Source of the DNA: Beroe forskalii
Taxonomy: Eukaryota > Ctenophora > Nuda > Beroida > Beroidae
NCBI GenBank assembly: GCA_011033025.1
Contig: WFMF01000028.1
Location: 558,001-622,000 of the forward strand
Direction: 5' to 3'
Length of the DNA stretch: 64,000 nt
A program made the translations under genes and the position numbers. This document shows, one piece after another, positions 10,268 to 21,026 of this stretch. Position 1 is the first letter of the stretch, and each line of letters begins with the position of its first letter. The notes below the pieces were generated by a model. That model saw only the letters and a list, made by a program, of their open reading frames with translations. It did no database searches and was not told the DNA's origin.

Positions 10268-13200
10268 CTACTCCGCATCCTCGTCGAAATCCTGATCCTC
10301 CTCCATGGCGGCGGCAGCAGCAGCTGCTTCTTCTGCCGCCTGCTTCAGGGCGTCCTCTTCAGCCTTCTTCTTAGCCTCTTCCTTGGCTCGGGCCTCAGCC
10401 GCTTTCCTCTCAGCCTGGGGTCATGGTTTTTAGGAAACCCTGTACACCGTGTTTCATGGTTGTTAGAAAACCCTCTACTGACTACTTTGACTTTGGGTCT
10501 GAAAACACAATGATATATCCTGTGATAACTTAGTTATTAAAATCTATCCAGAGGAGCATTGAGGAAGAGGTTGCACTAAATAAAGTCATTGGAATTACTC
10601 GAGTATTTCTATGTTAAAATCTTACCTCCTCGGCCGCTATCCTCTCAGCTTCCTTCTCCTCTATCGTTCTTTGTAGTTTCGGTGTTTCCAGGATCGTCCA
10701 AAGTGTTTTCTCCACCATTTCCAGGGCCTTCTCTACATCGTCACACTCACCCAGAGCTACCTGAAAAAGTAAACAGGTGAGTCAACCAGAGCTATCTGAA
10801 ATAACAAGCAGGTGAGTCAACCAGAGCTACCTGAAATAGCAAGCAGGTGAGTCAACCAGTGCTACCTGAAATTACAAACAGGTGAGTCAACCAGAGCTAC
10901 CTGAAATAGCAAGCAGGTGAGTCACCTGGTGCTATCAAAAAGGTCTAGGCCGCGCCTGAGTAGTACTATAATGAAACTAAAACACTTCAAACGCTCTTTA
11001 GTGCAGTTAGTGGTACATTCCAAGTATTACCCTGAAACTGCTTCTTTTATCGATTATATAGGTTCACATTCCAGGTATAATCACCTGTTTCTCCACCAGC
11101 AACTGGTTGTTCTGGAGTTGTATCAGCTCCCGCACTTTCTCCGACTGCAGCTCCAGCTCGCGTATCTGTACCACGCCCCCGCTCACTGCCACAGGGAAGC
11201 CGAACACCACGCCGGGTGTGGTACCGTACTGCCCCTCCGACACACACGCCATTGTGGTGGACTGCTCGCCGCCTACCAGGACCGACAGGTGGCGGTACAC
11301 GGCCAGCGCTGCAGCCATGTTGGATTTGTGGCCTGTAGTGGACCTGGAACAAAATATGGCGTGAAGAATTAATTCCACAACAGTGACAACTTACTTGTGA
11401 GATCAGCTCTGCAATGCTTTGGAGACTTGCAGAAGATTCGTATTAAGCACGTGACGGCAGTTAAGATTTCAGAATTGGACTTAAAGGAGTCGAAAAGGTT
11501 TGGGAAAGATAACCGCCTGAATATTCAATCAAAAAGCTGCCTTAGGTATCTTAAAAAGCAACACCCATGATGCAATGGAAAACTCACAGTATCTGAGAAT
11601 CCCGTTCATTGCGAGCATCCACATTCGCACACTCCCAGTCAATTTCATTGACAGCCTCGAATACCGTCTTGTTGTACTCCGCTGGTCCCGTGATTGCACC
11701 CTCGTGATTAGCGACAGTGGCGATGGCTGGACTTGCCACGTGATGTATCGGTATGTTGCCCCAAACAGTTATATCTGATATGTCGCAAGGTAACACCTCT
11801 AAGGGGAGGTATGGTGGTACATTGGGACATTTCTGCATTTCATATTGTCATTATGAGGTTTAACTAAATTATAACGACTACTAATCAACAACGAGGGGAC
11901 TCAAATTAATTGGCGATCATGAGCCAATAGCTTACCTCTAACTTTCTAGCAAGCTTTGCCCTGAGTCTCTGTTCATCGAGAGCCATCACCACAGTAACAT
12001 TGTCACAGTTCACGCCGTAGTGCTGTAGCAACATGCCCCCCAGACACCCCTTGTACCCGTTTATCACGACCTTACAGCCCGCTTTGAGAGAGCCCTTCAG
12101 AGACCCTGCCAGCTCCTTGTAGAAGGTATTGGTAGCCTTGAGAAGGAGGAACCTATCCGCGTGCAGGGAAGTGTCCACAGGGTCCAGGATGATAAGGTAG
12201 TCAGCTTCCTTAGCTGCTGCTTTGAGATCGTGGGAGATCGTCACTGAGTGAAGCTCCTTGTAGGATAAGTCTGATATTTCCATGCTCATTCCTGGAAAGA
12301 GTTGTACAACTAGTCTCTTGAAATGTACTGAATTTCATAACCAGTTTAGAGACAAAAAAGTGTCAAGTTGTCATGCAAGATGCTTGATGCTTGAGAATCT
12401 AATTCATCAAACTTTCATTAATTTGAACTAAACGCAGACCTAACTCCATATCCCATCTCATAACGTAACCAATTGAACGATAACCATGTTACGTACCCTC
12501 CAAAGCCGCGGCATGTTCCTTGGCATCGTAGAGAATGAAGGCGAGGGGTACTTCAGTGAAGCACGAGTTGAAGAGGAGGGGAACGAGACTATAGGCGAGG
12601 GACTGCGCAGCCCCCACGATACAAACCCTGACCGGAACCACGGGGGTTTTCACTGCCGCAGCAACGTTCTGTTGGTGGGTTACCTTGTTCTCTGACGCAA
12701 TGTCCGTCACCAATGCGGGGACTGCGAGGGATTGAAGTTGTAACATCAAGCTACTGTTGCAGAATTAGAAGAGGAAAAAATGCGTAATTTGGACAAGAAA
12801 TTATCAATGTTTAAAACATAGTTGAAATGATTTATTATAAATTTTAAAAAAAAGCATAATCGCACGTCATTTGAAATGCACTACACTGCAAAGCATGGCG
12901 ATATCACCACACATACCAAGTTTATCAGAGTAGCCGTACCAATGTTCCGTCATCTTCTTGAAGTCGTCCCATCCCCCCAGGTAAGTGCCAGCCCCTCCCC
13001 TGTCCACCAGCTCCCGCCATACTAAGGGTGAGGATTCGTGCTTCCAGCCGTGTTTGGAACACGTTTCTTTTAACCAGGCCTTCCACTCGCCATCTGATAG
13101 CACTATCTTGTGTACCTGTGGGAAGGATCTTATGGTGTGGTGTTCTATCAGAAAAACTGCGATATTTTAATGATCCACAATTGATGTCATGATGTGGGAA

Positions 13201-13458
13201 ATGGACGTTACTATTCATTACCGCATCATGATAGAGTAACTGTGACACCACGGCAGAGCTAGCTAATTATCAGGATAACCTGGTAAAACAGAAACAAATA
13301 CAGAAAGCTGCAGTTCAATAGATTTAATGAAAATGATATTCTATAAAAACGAAGCTCACTTTAAAGTCTGGGAGGTTTATAGACAAGTCATCAGCTAAAA
13401 TCTCGGCTCTAGCATAGTTCGGACATTGAGCAACGCCAGCTAGAACATATTGAGCCAT
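10268..13458 (-). CDS. MDH1B: Malate dehydrogenase 1B-like protein (MDH1B)
   Basis: Eight exons (13458-13360, 13115-12913, 12753-12497, 12291-11936, 11796-11588, 11343-11085, 10760-10626, 10414-10268) give one frame of 554 residues; human MDH1B is about 518. The N-terminus [19 protein letters not shown] and the block [16 protein letters not shown] are diagnostic of MDH1B. The rest follows the lactate/malate dehydrogenase fold, but key parts are worn: the dinucleotide glycine loop reads [11 protein letters not shown] (about 147-157), and the catalytic histidine block (IWGNHSS in MDH1) reads VWGNIPI (about 316-322). Human MDH1B lacks that histidine too, so a binding or structural role, possibly in cilia or sperm, is likelier than catalysis. 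The C-terminus extends into an Ala/Glu/Lys-rich helix ([15 protein letters not shown]) ending in DEDAE. Exon 2 must use the donor AT/GTGTGG rather than the nearer GTATGT to keep frame. The exon 7 acceptor lies at the edge of a tandem array. Confidence 0.93.
10750..10935 (-). repeat. Tandem array of a splice-acceptor unit in the MDH1B intron
   Basis: About five copies of a unit of roughly 35-43 bases. Read on the coding strand each copy contains CTATTTCAG followed by GTAGCTCTGG, which is the real exon 7 acceptor and first exon bases (exon 7 begins at 10760), then TTGACTCACCTG. The genuine acceptor is the copy at the downstream end. Alternative use of an upstream copy would add intron sequence to the message. 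Confidence 0.85.
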
Positions 13459-14470
13459 TACTTAGCATCAGCTCAACATCGGAAAGATAAGAGCGGTGTA
13501 GCGTTGTTTAACAGCGCTTAAAGTAGCGGGGTTTTAAGCAAACTCAATACTATATGATTGGTAGCATTTGTTTTAATCTTTTATTATATCTTATCAAAAC
13601 TTTTGGAGCTGCTTCACAGCACTTAGACTCCAAAATGAGGTGTCTCGATACTTGAATGAAGGAAGATTTCTTTGCCAGCTATTTTCGAGTAATAGTTACT
13701 ACTACTGTCGTACTGTAAAAGCAACAAACATTTTATACATTTTATACATCACAAAATTCTTACATAAATTCTTAGAAAATTATCACAATATCACAAAGCA
13801 CAAAGAATACTATTTACTAAAACAATACCCATTGGCTATACCATTTATCTAAAAATAAATTAATAAAATCTATCAAAGATCTTAATTTCACACTAATTGG
13901 AGAGAAAACAACTGGCTGCATTGAGTATTTGTTAGGGCTTATCAAAAGCAAAGAATTTGTCGTTTTTAGTGTCTCTCACGTAGATGAAAATAGTCATATG
14001 ATGGTCTTAAATCTCAAACATATCATGGTTGTTATGACGTTGGTCTTTTAGAAGGTTGGAAGTTGATGGGCATTTCCCCAGATTTTACCTTTTTGGGAAT
14101 TCAGAAAGAGTAACATATGGTGGTGTTCTACTGTCACCATTGCTGGGCATAATTGACAGATGAAAACCTGAAAAGATGACCTTAGAATTAAATTCATAAA
14201 TGATTGATCACGTGGTTTTAGGTTTATAGGTATAATAAACCTTAATGACCGTAGATAATGACCGACAAATTATGGCACTCAATCTGCAATATTCTGTTTA
14301 TGGGGTATCCTAAGATATAGATTAAAGGCTAGGTACAGGAACATAATAAGCCCGGCCGAGAAGGTTTTTCATGCCAGAGTAACTAGGTGGTTCATAAATG
14401 AATAAAAATGATGATTTATATACACTATGAATAAGAATTTGTTTCATTCATTGTAATTAATCAAAAGACA
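13459..14470. other. Intergenic, no gene recognised
   Basis: AT-rich DNA upstream of MDH1B, expected to hold its promoter and the 3' end of the next minus-strand gene. Short frames here have no coding character that I can defend. Confidence 0.3.
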
Positions 14471-14668
14471 TTAAAAAACGCTGCACCTCTTTTTGCACTT
14501 TTCACGGTTTTCGACCTCTAGTTCCTTCAAATAATCGACATCTGGAACGCTCTTTACTTGTGCTACTTTGGTCTCTTCTACATTTAATCCCTGCTGCTCC
14601 TGCCAGGCAACATTTTTCTCTAAAACTCGAGCTTTTCTCAATGCTTCGTGGTGATAAGCTGATGACAT
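14471..14668 (-). CDS. Small hypothetical protein with a C-terminal CaaX-type prenylation motif
   Basis: A 65-residue frame that starts MSSAYHHEALRKARVLEKNV and ends EKCKKRCSVF. The end is a CaaX-like box (C-S-V-F) preceded by a lysine/arginine cluster and a second cysteine, the pattern of small proteins held on membranes by a prenyl group; phenylalanine in the last position would favour geranylgeranylation. The middle is charged and likely helical (VDYLKELEVENREKC). I do not recognise the family. It is the size of a G-protein gamma subunit, but the conserved gamma motifs (KVS, NPF) are missing. It lies between MDH1B and CCDC103 on the same strand. It may be a complete gene or the last exon of a longer one. 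Confidence 0.5.
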   Translation of the reverse strand: MSSAYHHEALRKARVLEKNVAWQEQQGLNVEETKVAQVKSVPDVDYLKELEVENREKCKKRCSVF

Positions 14669-15763
14669 TACTTAACTAGCTTTGAAATATATCATTTTAT
14701 TATTTATGAATGATATTTCTTGTTTACATGCATCAAATTCAAAATGCATGATTCCATTGGTTGATAGGGGCAATAATTGACAGAAAATTTGTCTTATTTA
14801 ACTTTTCAGCTATATAAGTCTTATGATAAATGATGAACGATATTGTAAATCTTGAAGTTTAGTCCAAGCTCATCTGGTTCTTATAGCATATATCCAGGAT
14901 TTAGAAGTCGTACTTTCATTATTCATTTTATCCAAAAAGATGCAATCAGACTTCGAAAACACATTTATAAAATAAAACCGTTTAAATGACACAAATTATT
15001 CAGTCCAGCTGTTTGTTATAGTTGAATTAGTGTCAAAGATGAAATAAAATCTTCAACAATCTATGTCGACATCAATTATCAACAAACAGTGGCACAGCAT
15101 TGCACTGTTATTATATCAACAAACAAATTTTCAATATTGAATCATGATAAGAAAAAAAGAATTCGAAACAATAAGTTATGTGTGCCTAATTTAAAAAAGT
15201 AAACAACCTCGTTGAAACTTATATTTATTTTATTATCACTAAAGAGTATCTCGGTGTTCAAAATTCAGATATCGTCACAGGAGTGATGTTCTTTCTTCAT
15301 CTGTAATAATCAATAGTATAAGAATTTAGGTTGCACAAGGAAACTCCTTAATACAGAAATCATCTCAACATCATTAAACAGGTTTCACAGCATCTGTTAA
15401 TTATCGTACTATTATACATAGGTGATACTCATTCAACACTATGTGATCACATACATTGTGCACAGTGCAGCATAAACGGAAATTTCAGAATGATTCTCAT
15501 TTCTCGATGTGATGACTCTCGTTAAAAGGAAATTAAATTGGCATTATACTTAAGATTAAATATGGCAAAGTTCTTCTTTTCATAGGTACATTATTATGAG
15601 ATTGAAGATTATGAATAAAATGTGTGCTCACATGAATAGCAACACATGAATAGGGAAGAAGGAGTGAAATGATTGCTGCCAAACCCTCGCAATGCAAAAA
15701 AGGCAAATGGGGAGGGAAAGCCATAAAAATGGTGAAGTAAACAATACAACGCACATCAGGACA
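14669..15763. other. Intergenic, no gene recognised
   Basis: AT-rich sequence between the small CaaX protein and CCDC103. It should include the CCDC103 3' untranslated region. I see no exon or repeat of note. Confidence 0.3.
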
Positions 15764-16462
15764 TCAGGTTCTTAAATATAATGATTCCAGCTGCTTGATG
15801 TTTTCAGCATTATAATCCTTAGAAAGACTTTCTAAAAGATCATTAAGAAATTTGCATTCACTTTCAGATAAAAACCTCAGAGAAAGTTCAAATCGTCCAC
15901 ATTGTGATAGAGTGTAAAGAATGTTAGCAATAGTTTCAGCTTTTTCTGTAGTATAATGTCCATACATGACTGTTATCATTTCCCCTAAAAGTCCTAACCC
16001 AATTTCTGCATGAAATATTTTCAAAATTAATTCACACTGAAGCTCTATCAGAAATTCATATTGCTCATTAGGAGTCTTGCTGAGTCGTTTCCATTCACGA
16101 TTAAACTGATTATAATTTGTGACTGAACATGCTGCTATGGCAGAACACTTTTCATCAGAAGTAGTAGCTTTACTATTTCCTGGCCCATTCTTACATGCAT
16201 TTATATTCCATGGTTGCTTGAAAACTTTGATATCACTAATCCTATCACCCTTCTCCAGAGGTTTGAGATGGCTTGCTTTAACAATATCAACAAATTCATC
16301 ATATGAAGCAACTTTATTACTTACAGCTCTAATTTTGGCTTCATTCTGAGTCCAGTACATTTTATCTGATTGAACTGCAGAATCAATCTGCTGTTCAAGC
16401 TTCGAGAAGTTAATTTCTCCATCTTTTTTCATAATGCCATAACTGTCTTTGCCTTTCCACAT
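15764..16462 (-). CDS. CCDC103: Dynein arm assembly factor CCDC103 (DNAAF19)
   Basis: A 232-residue single-exon frame (human CCDC103 has 242). The N-terminal helix INFSKLEQQIDSAVQSD followed by NEAKIRAVSNKVASYDEFVD and ASHLKPLEKGDRI matches the family closely, and the second half (about 115-215) is the RPAP3 C-terminal-like domain, with NREWKRLSKTPNEQYEFL, EIGLGLLGEMI and LSQCGRFELSLRFLSESE. In vertebrates the protein attaches or stabilises outer dynein arms on axonemes, and its loss causes immotile cilia. The first ATG (16462) adds ten residues before MKKDGEINFSKLE; the internal Met at residue 11 fits the family start better. Presence of this gene implies motile cilia in the organism. Confidence 0.94.
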   Translation of the reverse strand: MWKGKDSYGIMKKDGEINFSKLEQQIDSAVQSDKMYWTQNEAKIRAVSNKVASYDEFVDIVKASHLKPLEKGDRISDIKVFKQPWNINACKNGPGNSKATTSDEKCSAIAACSVTNYNQFNREWKRLSKTPNEQYEFLIELQCELILKIFHAEIGLGLLGEMITVMYGHYTTEKAETIANILYTLSQCGRFELSLRFLSESECKFLNDLLESLSKDYNAENIKQLESLYLRT

Positions 16463-16941
16463 TGTCAGCTGAAGGATTCAGAATGAATGATCCAAAAGGA
16501 AACTTTTAAACTTGCACTGGTACTATTACAGTATTACAGAATGGTCATGAAATCTGAAATCTGTGAAATTTACACACAAGATATATGGAACTGTACTATA
16601 TTACATGCATGATAGGTCAGGTATAGTCAGAGATTTCAGAATGTTTCTCATTCTTCAATGTCATGACAGCTGCCTTAGAGGCTTTATTTGTGACATTCAG
16701 CATCTATTTGCATCTGAATGGAATCTAAGTGGAACTTGGCTGGAAAAATTTTCTGGCAGATTTAAAAATCTGTAGTGGATTTCTGGCCTGTATGCAATGT
16801 AAGTAACTCTCCATGTAGATTCTGCCACTCAAAACAGACTCTGCCACTCCAAGCAGACTCTGCTTGGATCTGTCCTAGATTGTTGGATCAGCCATTCCAC
16901 AGTTCAACTCTTGCCCTTCACCATAACCCAAATCAGAATTA

Positions 16942-17050
16942 GGGGCCATCCAGAAATAAGCTCATCACTTGAGTATAAATGATGAGGTAGTGATGAGGTA
17001 GTGTGTATGTAGGTTTTCAAAATGGTGAGCTCATCACTTAAAGGCGAAAT
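16942..17050. mobile_element. Possible MITE end fragment (GGGGCCATCC terminus)
   Basis: After TTA the sequence reads GGGGCCATCCAGAAATAAG, matching the first ten bases of the intact MITE at 43855-44243, which also follows TTA. A phrase CTCATCACTT recurs at both ends of this stretch. No matching right terminus is visible, so this is at most a truncated or different member. Confidence 0.35.
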
Positions 17051-17099
17051 TTTGACATAAACCACGTGTTGTAAAATTGAACCAATGCTGGACCTAAGT

Positions 17100-17960
17100 T
17101 AGGATTTAGTTTATCAAACTTAAGCCCTTATAGCAGTTTTCCCTGAAACTATTAAGCCCTGATAGCAGTTTTCCCTGACACCAATTTTTCTTGGCACTCA
17201 ATAACCCTGTCACTACTATATCCTAACACCACTTAACCCTGACAGCAGTTTACCCAGCCATGACTTCACCCTGCCACCAGTTTCTCCTAGACACCAGTTT
17301 TCTCCTGCAATTCTTTACCCAGACACCAGTAAATGCTGACACCACTTTATCATGACACCGGTTTACTTTGACACATCTTTTCACTGAAACCATTTAACAG
17401 TTACTCTGACACCACCTACTTACACTGACACCACTTAACCCCAAATCCATAACATGACCCTGACTCCACTTTACCCTGACAGTTCCCAAGCCCGCATAGG
17501 TTTGCATAGTTTTATATGAATGCAGCACTTCCCTGCACTAACAGGGGTATACCCTTTAACTATTTAGCAACCCTGACAGCACTTTTACTTGACACCAGTC
17601 TAACACTTTGCCCTGACAACTTAACATTGGTACTTTTTTTGCCCTGACACTCCGTCACCTTGAAACTATTTGACACCATAATGACACTACTTTATCCTGA
17701 CACCACTTTAAGTTGGTACAATTTTGCCCTGACGCCATTTTACCCTGACACCACTCTACTCTGACACCATTTTACTTTGACACCACATTACACCAACACC
17801 ATTTTTCCTTGACTTCACTAAACCCTGGCATCGCCCTGACACAATTTTACTTTGACTTTAATTAATTCCCTGATAATACATTATCTTCACACCACTGTTC
17901 ACTGACACCATTGTGCCCTGACAACACTTTACTTGGTAAAGTGGTGTTAGGGTAAAAAGC
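17100..17960. repeat. Degenerate satellite of CCTGACACCA-type units
   Basis: Dozens of imperfect short units of about 15-25 bases built around CCTGACACCACTTTACC. Copies differ in both spacing and sequence, which points to an old, no longer homogenised array. No coding capacity is apparent. Confidence 0.75.
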
Positions 17961-18147
17961 AGTTTAGGCATATCACCTCACTATACATTTAAGATTATTA
18001 CTGATCAATTCACCAAATGATGTGTCATTGATAATTGATTAAGGCCAATTCTAAACCTCTCATCAGAAAAGGAGGTTAAAATCATATAGGTGATAATTAT
18101 TGGTATCAGCATAATTATGAGAAATTCTGGCAGATAAAAAATTTGGA

Positions 18148-18691
18148 CTGATAATGCAAATCCTTATCACAACACTTAACAGTAATATCACAATATATTC
18201 AAATCACAAAGATATTTGAATTTAAAAGAAAACTTTCTTCAAGACATCAATCTGCAAGACTTTTCTCCAACTCCGTACTTGAACTCCAACATGATCCCTT
18301 TAGGTAATGTGATGTAGAGAGCAGCAGGATCTAAATGAGTTACACCAAGATGAATGGTGTGCAGGCATCTTCAGTCCAATACCTACCTCAGCTTTCGGGG
18401 TGTTTAAATTGTGAGAGCTTTTTATGAGGTAGCCCCCCCAGCAGTCACCCCCTGGTACCAGGGTATAGCACCGTCAAGTGCAGTGACCACCTGCCTGAAT
18501 GAAACTGAAACTTGCTCTTTGGTCACAAAGATTTTTTTTCAATACATCAATCTCTAAGGCATATGAGTCTTCATACTTTAGAGTATGAAGACTCATATGC
18601 CTTACAGATTGATGTATTGAAATAAATCTTTGTGATTTGAATATATTACGATATTACTGTTAAGTGTTGTGATTAGGATTTGCATTATCAG
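18148..18691. mobile_element. Non-autonomous element with terminal inverted repeats, about 544 bp
   Basis: The ends are CTGATAATGCAAATCC and GGATTTGCATTATCAG. The arms continue for over 100 bases (AACACTTAACAGTAATATC against its complement near 18,650), with a second inner palindrome at about 18,540-18,610 around CATATGAGTCTTCATACTTT. No transposase frame is present and no clear target duplication is seen, so the superfamily is open. Confidence 0.75.
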
Positions 18692-18977
18692 GTCAAAAGC
18701 AACAGGTCCAAAGGAGGTTGAAAGGAGAGGTAAAAAGAACCAAGCATTTCCCCCATAGCTTCAGTTTAGCAGTTTTTCCTATGGAAAAAATCTTTGCTTC
18801 ATCTCTCTTGAAGATTGCAACCATGATGGCATGATATGCAATTTCCAAGCAATTGAGCTCATTTGACCAGCTCTTTCAACCCACGTTAAAACCAGTTACT
18901 TTCAATCTATGATCACATTTGTCTGACGTCGTCAGACGTCACGAGGGGGTCTGGCAACGCCTAACAAACCCTACCCA

Positions 18978-19187
18978 CTTGCTAAAAACGTATATCCCTG
19001 TGTGAGTGTGTGCGTTGCGCGGCGCGCTTCCCCAGGGAAGCGCGCCGCGCTTCCTAAGCCCGCATAGGTGTGCGTACGCGCGCCGCGCTTCCCTACGGGA
19101 CACTGGGGAAGCGCGCCGCGCAACGCAGACAGGGATATACGTGTTTAGCAAGCGCCGCGCGTACGCACACCTATGCGGGCTTAGGGA
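18978..19187. repeat. Interleaved inverted repeat (A-B-A'-B'), GC-rich
   Basis: Four blocks follow one another. A (18978-19042) begins GCTAAAAACGTATATCCCTG and ends in a GCGCGGCGCGCTTCCCC tract; B (about 19049-19095) begins CCTAAGCCCGCATAGGTGTG. A' (about 19104-19151) is the complement of A, ending CAGGGATATACGTGTTTAGC, and B' (about 19152-19187) is the complement of B, ending CACCTATGCGGGCTTAGG. The A/A' and B/B' pairings therefore cross each other. No gene is inside. Confidence 0.85.
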
Positions 19188-19540
19188 ACCTACCCACGCG
19201 CGCAGCGCAACGTTCCACATTTAGACGTCACTTTGCGCTCGAGCTCTCGCGCTTTGAATGCTTTGATAGCCAGCCATCCATTCAGAAGAAATAGACGGGC
19301 AACGTCCGTCGACGATAGTTTCACCTAACCCATTGCCCTAACCAGGACCCTGGTTACGCGCACGGAGTGCGCGCGCGCGGCGCCCCTGGTTAGGGGAACC
19401 TAACCCATAACCAGGTGCTAACGCTGATCAGCTAAGTTTTGAGGAAGTGAAACGACAGCGCACGCAAAACAGGGTTCCCCTAACCAGGGGTGTCGATACT
19501 GGTTTAGCGCTTGCCGCGCCGCGCACTTCGTGCGCGTAAC

Positions 19541-19642
19541 CATTGCTAAACACGTATATCCCTGTTCCTAAGCCCGCATAGGTGTGTGTACGCTGGGGAA
19601 GCGCGCCGCGCGAGCCACACAGGGATATACGTGTTTAGCAAG
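19541..19642. repeat. Shorter relative of the 18978-19187 element
   Basis: Contains GCTAAACACGTATATCCCTG, then CCTAAGCCCGCATAGGTGTG, then CAGGGATATACGTGTTTAGC, i.e. blocks A, B and A' of the neighbouring element, but the final B' block is absent. It shows that the A and A' ends define a mobile or recombining unit, and it may be a deletion derivative or a different stage. Confidence 0.75.
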
Positions 19643-19694
19643 TGTCCCATATAACTCTGGCTGAGTGACGTCACAAACCTAAAGGTCAATTTTT

Positions 19695-19785
19695 CTGTAT
19701 CCTAAACCTAACCATGACCCTAACCAAAACCCTAACCTTAATCCTAACCCTAACAAATCCTGACCCTAATCGTGACCTTCCCCTA
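19695..19785. repeat. Short telomere-like CCCTAA stretch
   Basis: Imperfect repeats of CCCTAACC-type units such as CCCTAACCTTAATCCTAACC. It is too short and degenerate for a functional telomere; an internal relic or a replication-repair insertion is more likely. Confidence 0.6.
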
Positions 19786-21016
19786 ACCAGGGGTGTCGCG
19801 AGACGACACCCCTATTTCTCACTAAGCTTTTTTGAGTACGTGCGCGGCGTTACGCCGCGCCGCAACTCAACAAGAAAGATCGGAAAACTAGATTTTGGGA
19901 AAATCCGCGTATTCAGTGAAAATTCTGTACTTGTACATTGAAATGTCGATTCTGATTGATGCAGATTGCAGATAATTTACAAATTGAAAACTACACTCTG
20001 CATTCTCAAAGTAATCAAATACAAATACAAGCAATCAAAATTAATACAAATACAGTTACACATACTGCTTACAGCACTTGCTCAGGATATATCATATCGA
20101 TAAAAAGCTTCATGATTTTGAGACGCTGATAGCATTTTAATTTGAAGATTTTTAGCCGTCTCATATACTCACAAGAAGCTCGAACAGGCTCGGAGATTCA
20201 AAATAAATGAAATACAGAACACGCCCGTATGGAGGTATTTCAAATTAACCAGGAACTGATAAGACATTAAGCAATGGTTTGAAATACAAGAGGTAACAAT
20301 TTACAAAAAGTTATAGGAACACAGAACCTTTCCTCATTGCATATAATATGTCTCTTGATAATCCCAACCATGGCCCATCGAGCCTAATGGTGATTCTTTG
20401 CTATAATTATGCTGCATAATCACTAGATTAGAAGGTATGCCATTGAAATGCAAAACTTCTAGCGGTTGTTTTGAATGGACTGAATGCCCTGATTAGCTTC
20501 AGACGATGATAAGGGGGAGGAGTTCCTGTGGGGGTTTTTAGGCTCCAAACGGGAAGTGGCGATGAGACTCCATGGAGACAGGCAGTGCCAACGAGATATT
20601 GAACAAGGCAAGTGTGTGGAGGTTCCACAGAGGCTGGGGTCCAGCTTGCTCGGTTGGATCAAGTCTCAATGAAGCACCGAGTGGGTGTGGCCTGGTTTCG
20701 ATCCTGCGTCTCTGGAGTACTGCCAGATTTGATGCACATGGTTGTGGAATTAGTCCAACATAAGCTGCTCGGCGCCCTCCATACAAGTAAATATTCCAAT
20801 ATTTTCTGTGACCAGTGGGGCAAATCTACGGGAGTCACAAAATGCTGCTTGTTACCCATGGAACAGAGCATCGTTGTTTAATGAATTCGATCAATTCACA
20901 GCTGAATCTAAAATGTTTTCAATTACTAAACCATTGTGTGCTTTACTTAAGTAAATCGCAAAGCGCCATCCTCAAATTAGATCATCGAAAGGAAATGGAT
21001 CAAATTCTGAACCTGC
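19786..21016. other. Intergenic, no gene recognised
   Basis: Mixed-composition DNA leading up to the large fold-back transposon. Overlapping short frames on both strands near 20,430-20,880 mirror each other and have no domain. A GC-richer part at 20,500-20,780 could be a remnant of something older, but I cannot name it. Confidence 0.3.
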
Positions 21017-21026
21017 CGTCTGTCCG

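Noticed and set aside
14471-14668. G-protein gamma subunit
   Set aside because: Size and CaaX end fit, but the conserved internal motifs of gamma subunits are absent.
19695-19785. True telomere end
   Set aside because: Only a short imperfect CCCTAA stretch, with ordinary sequence on both sides.
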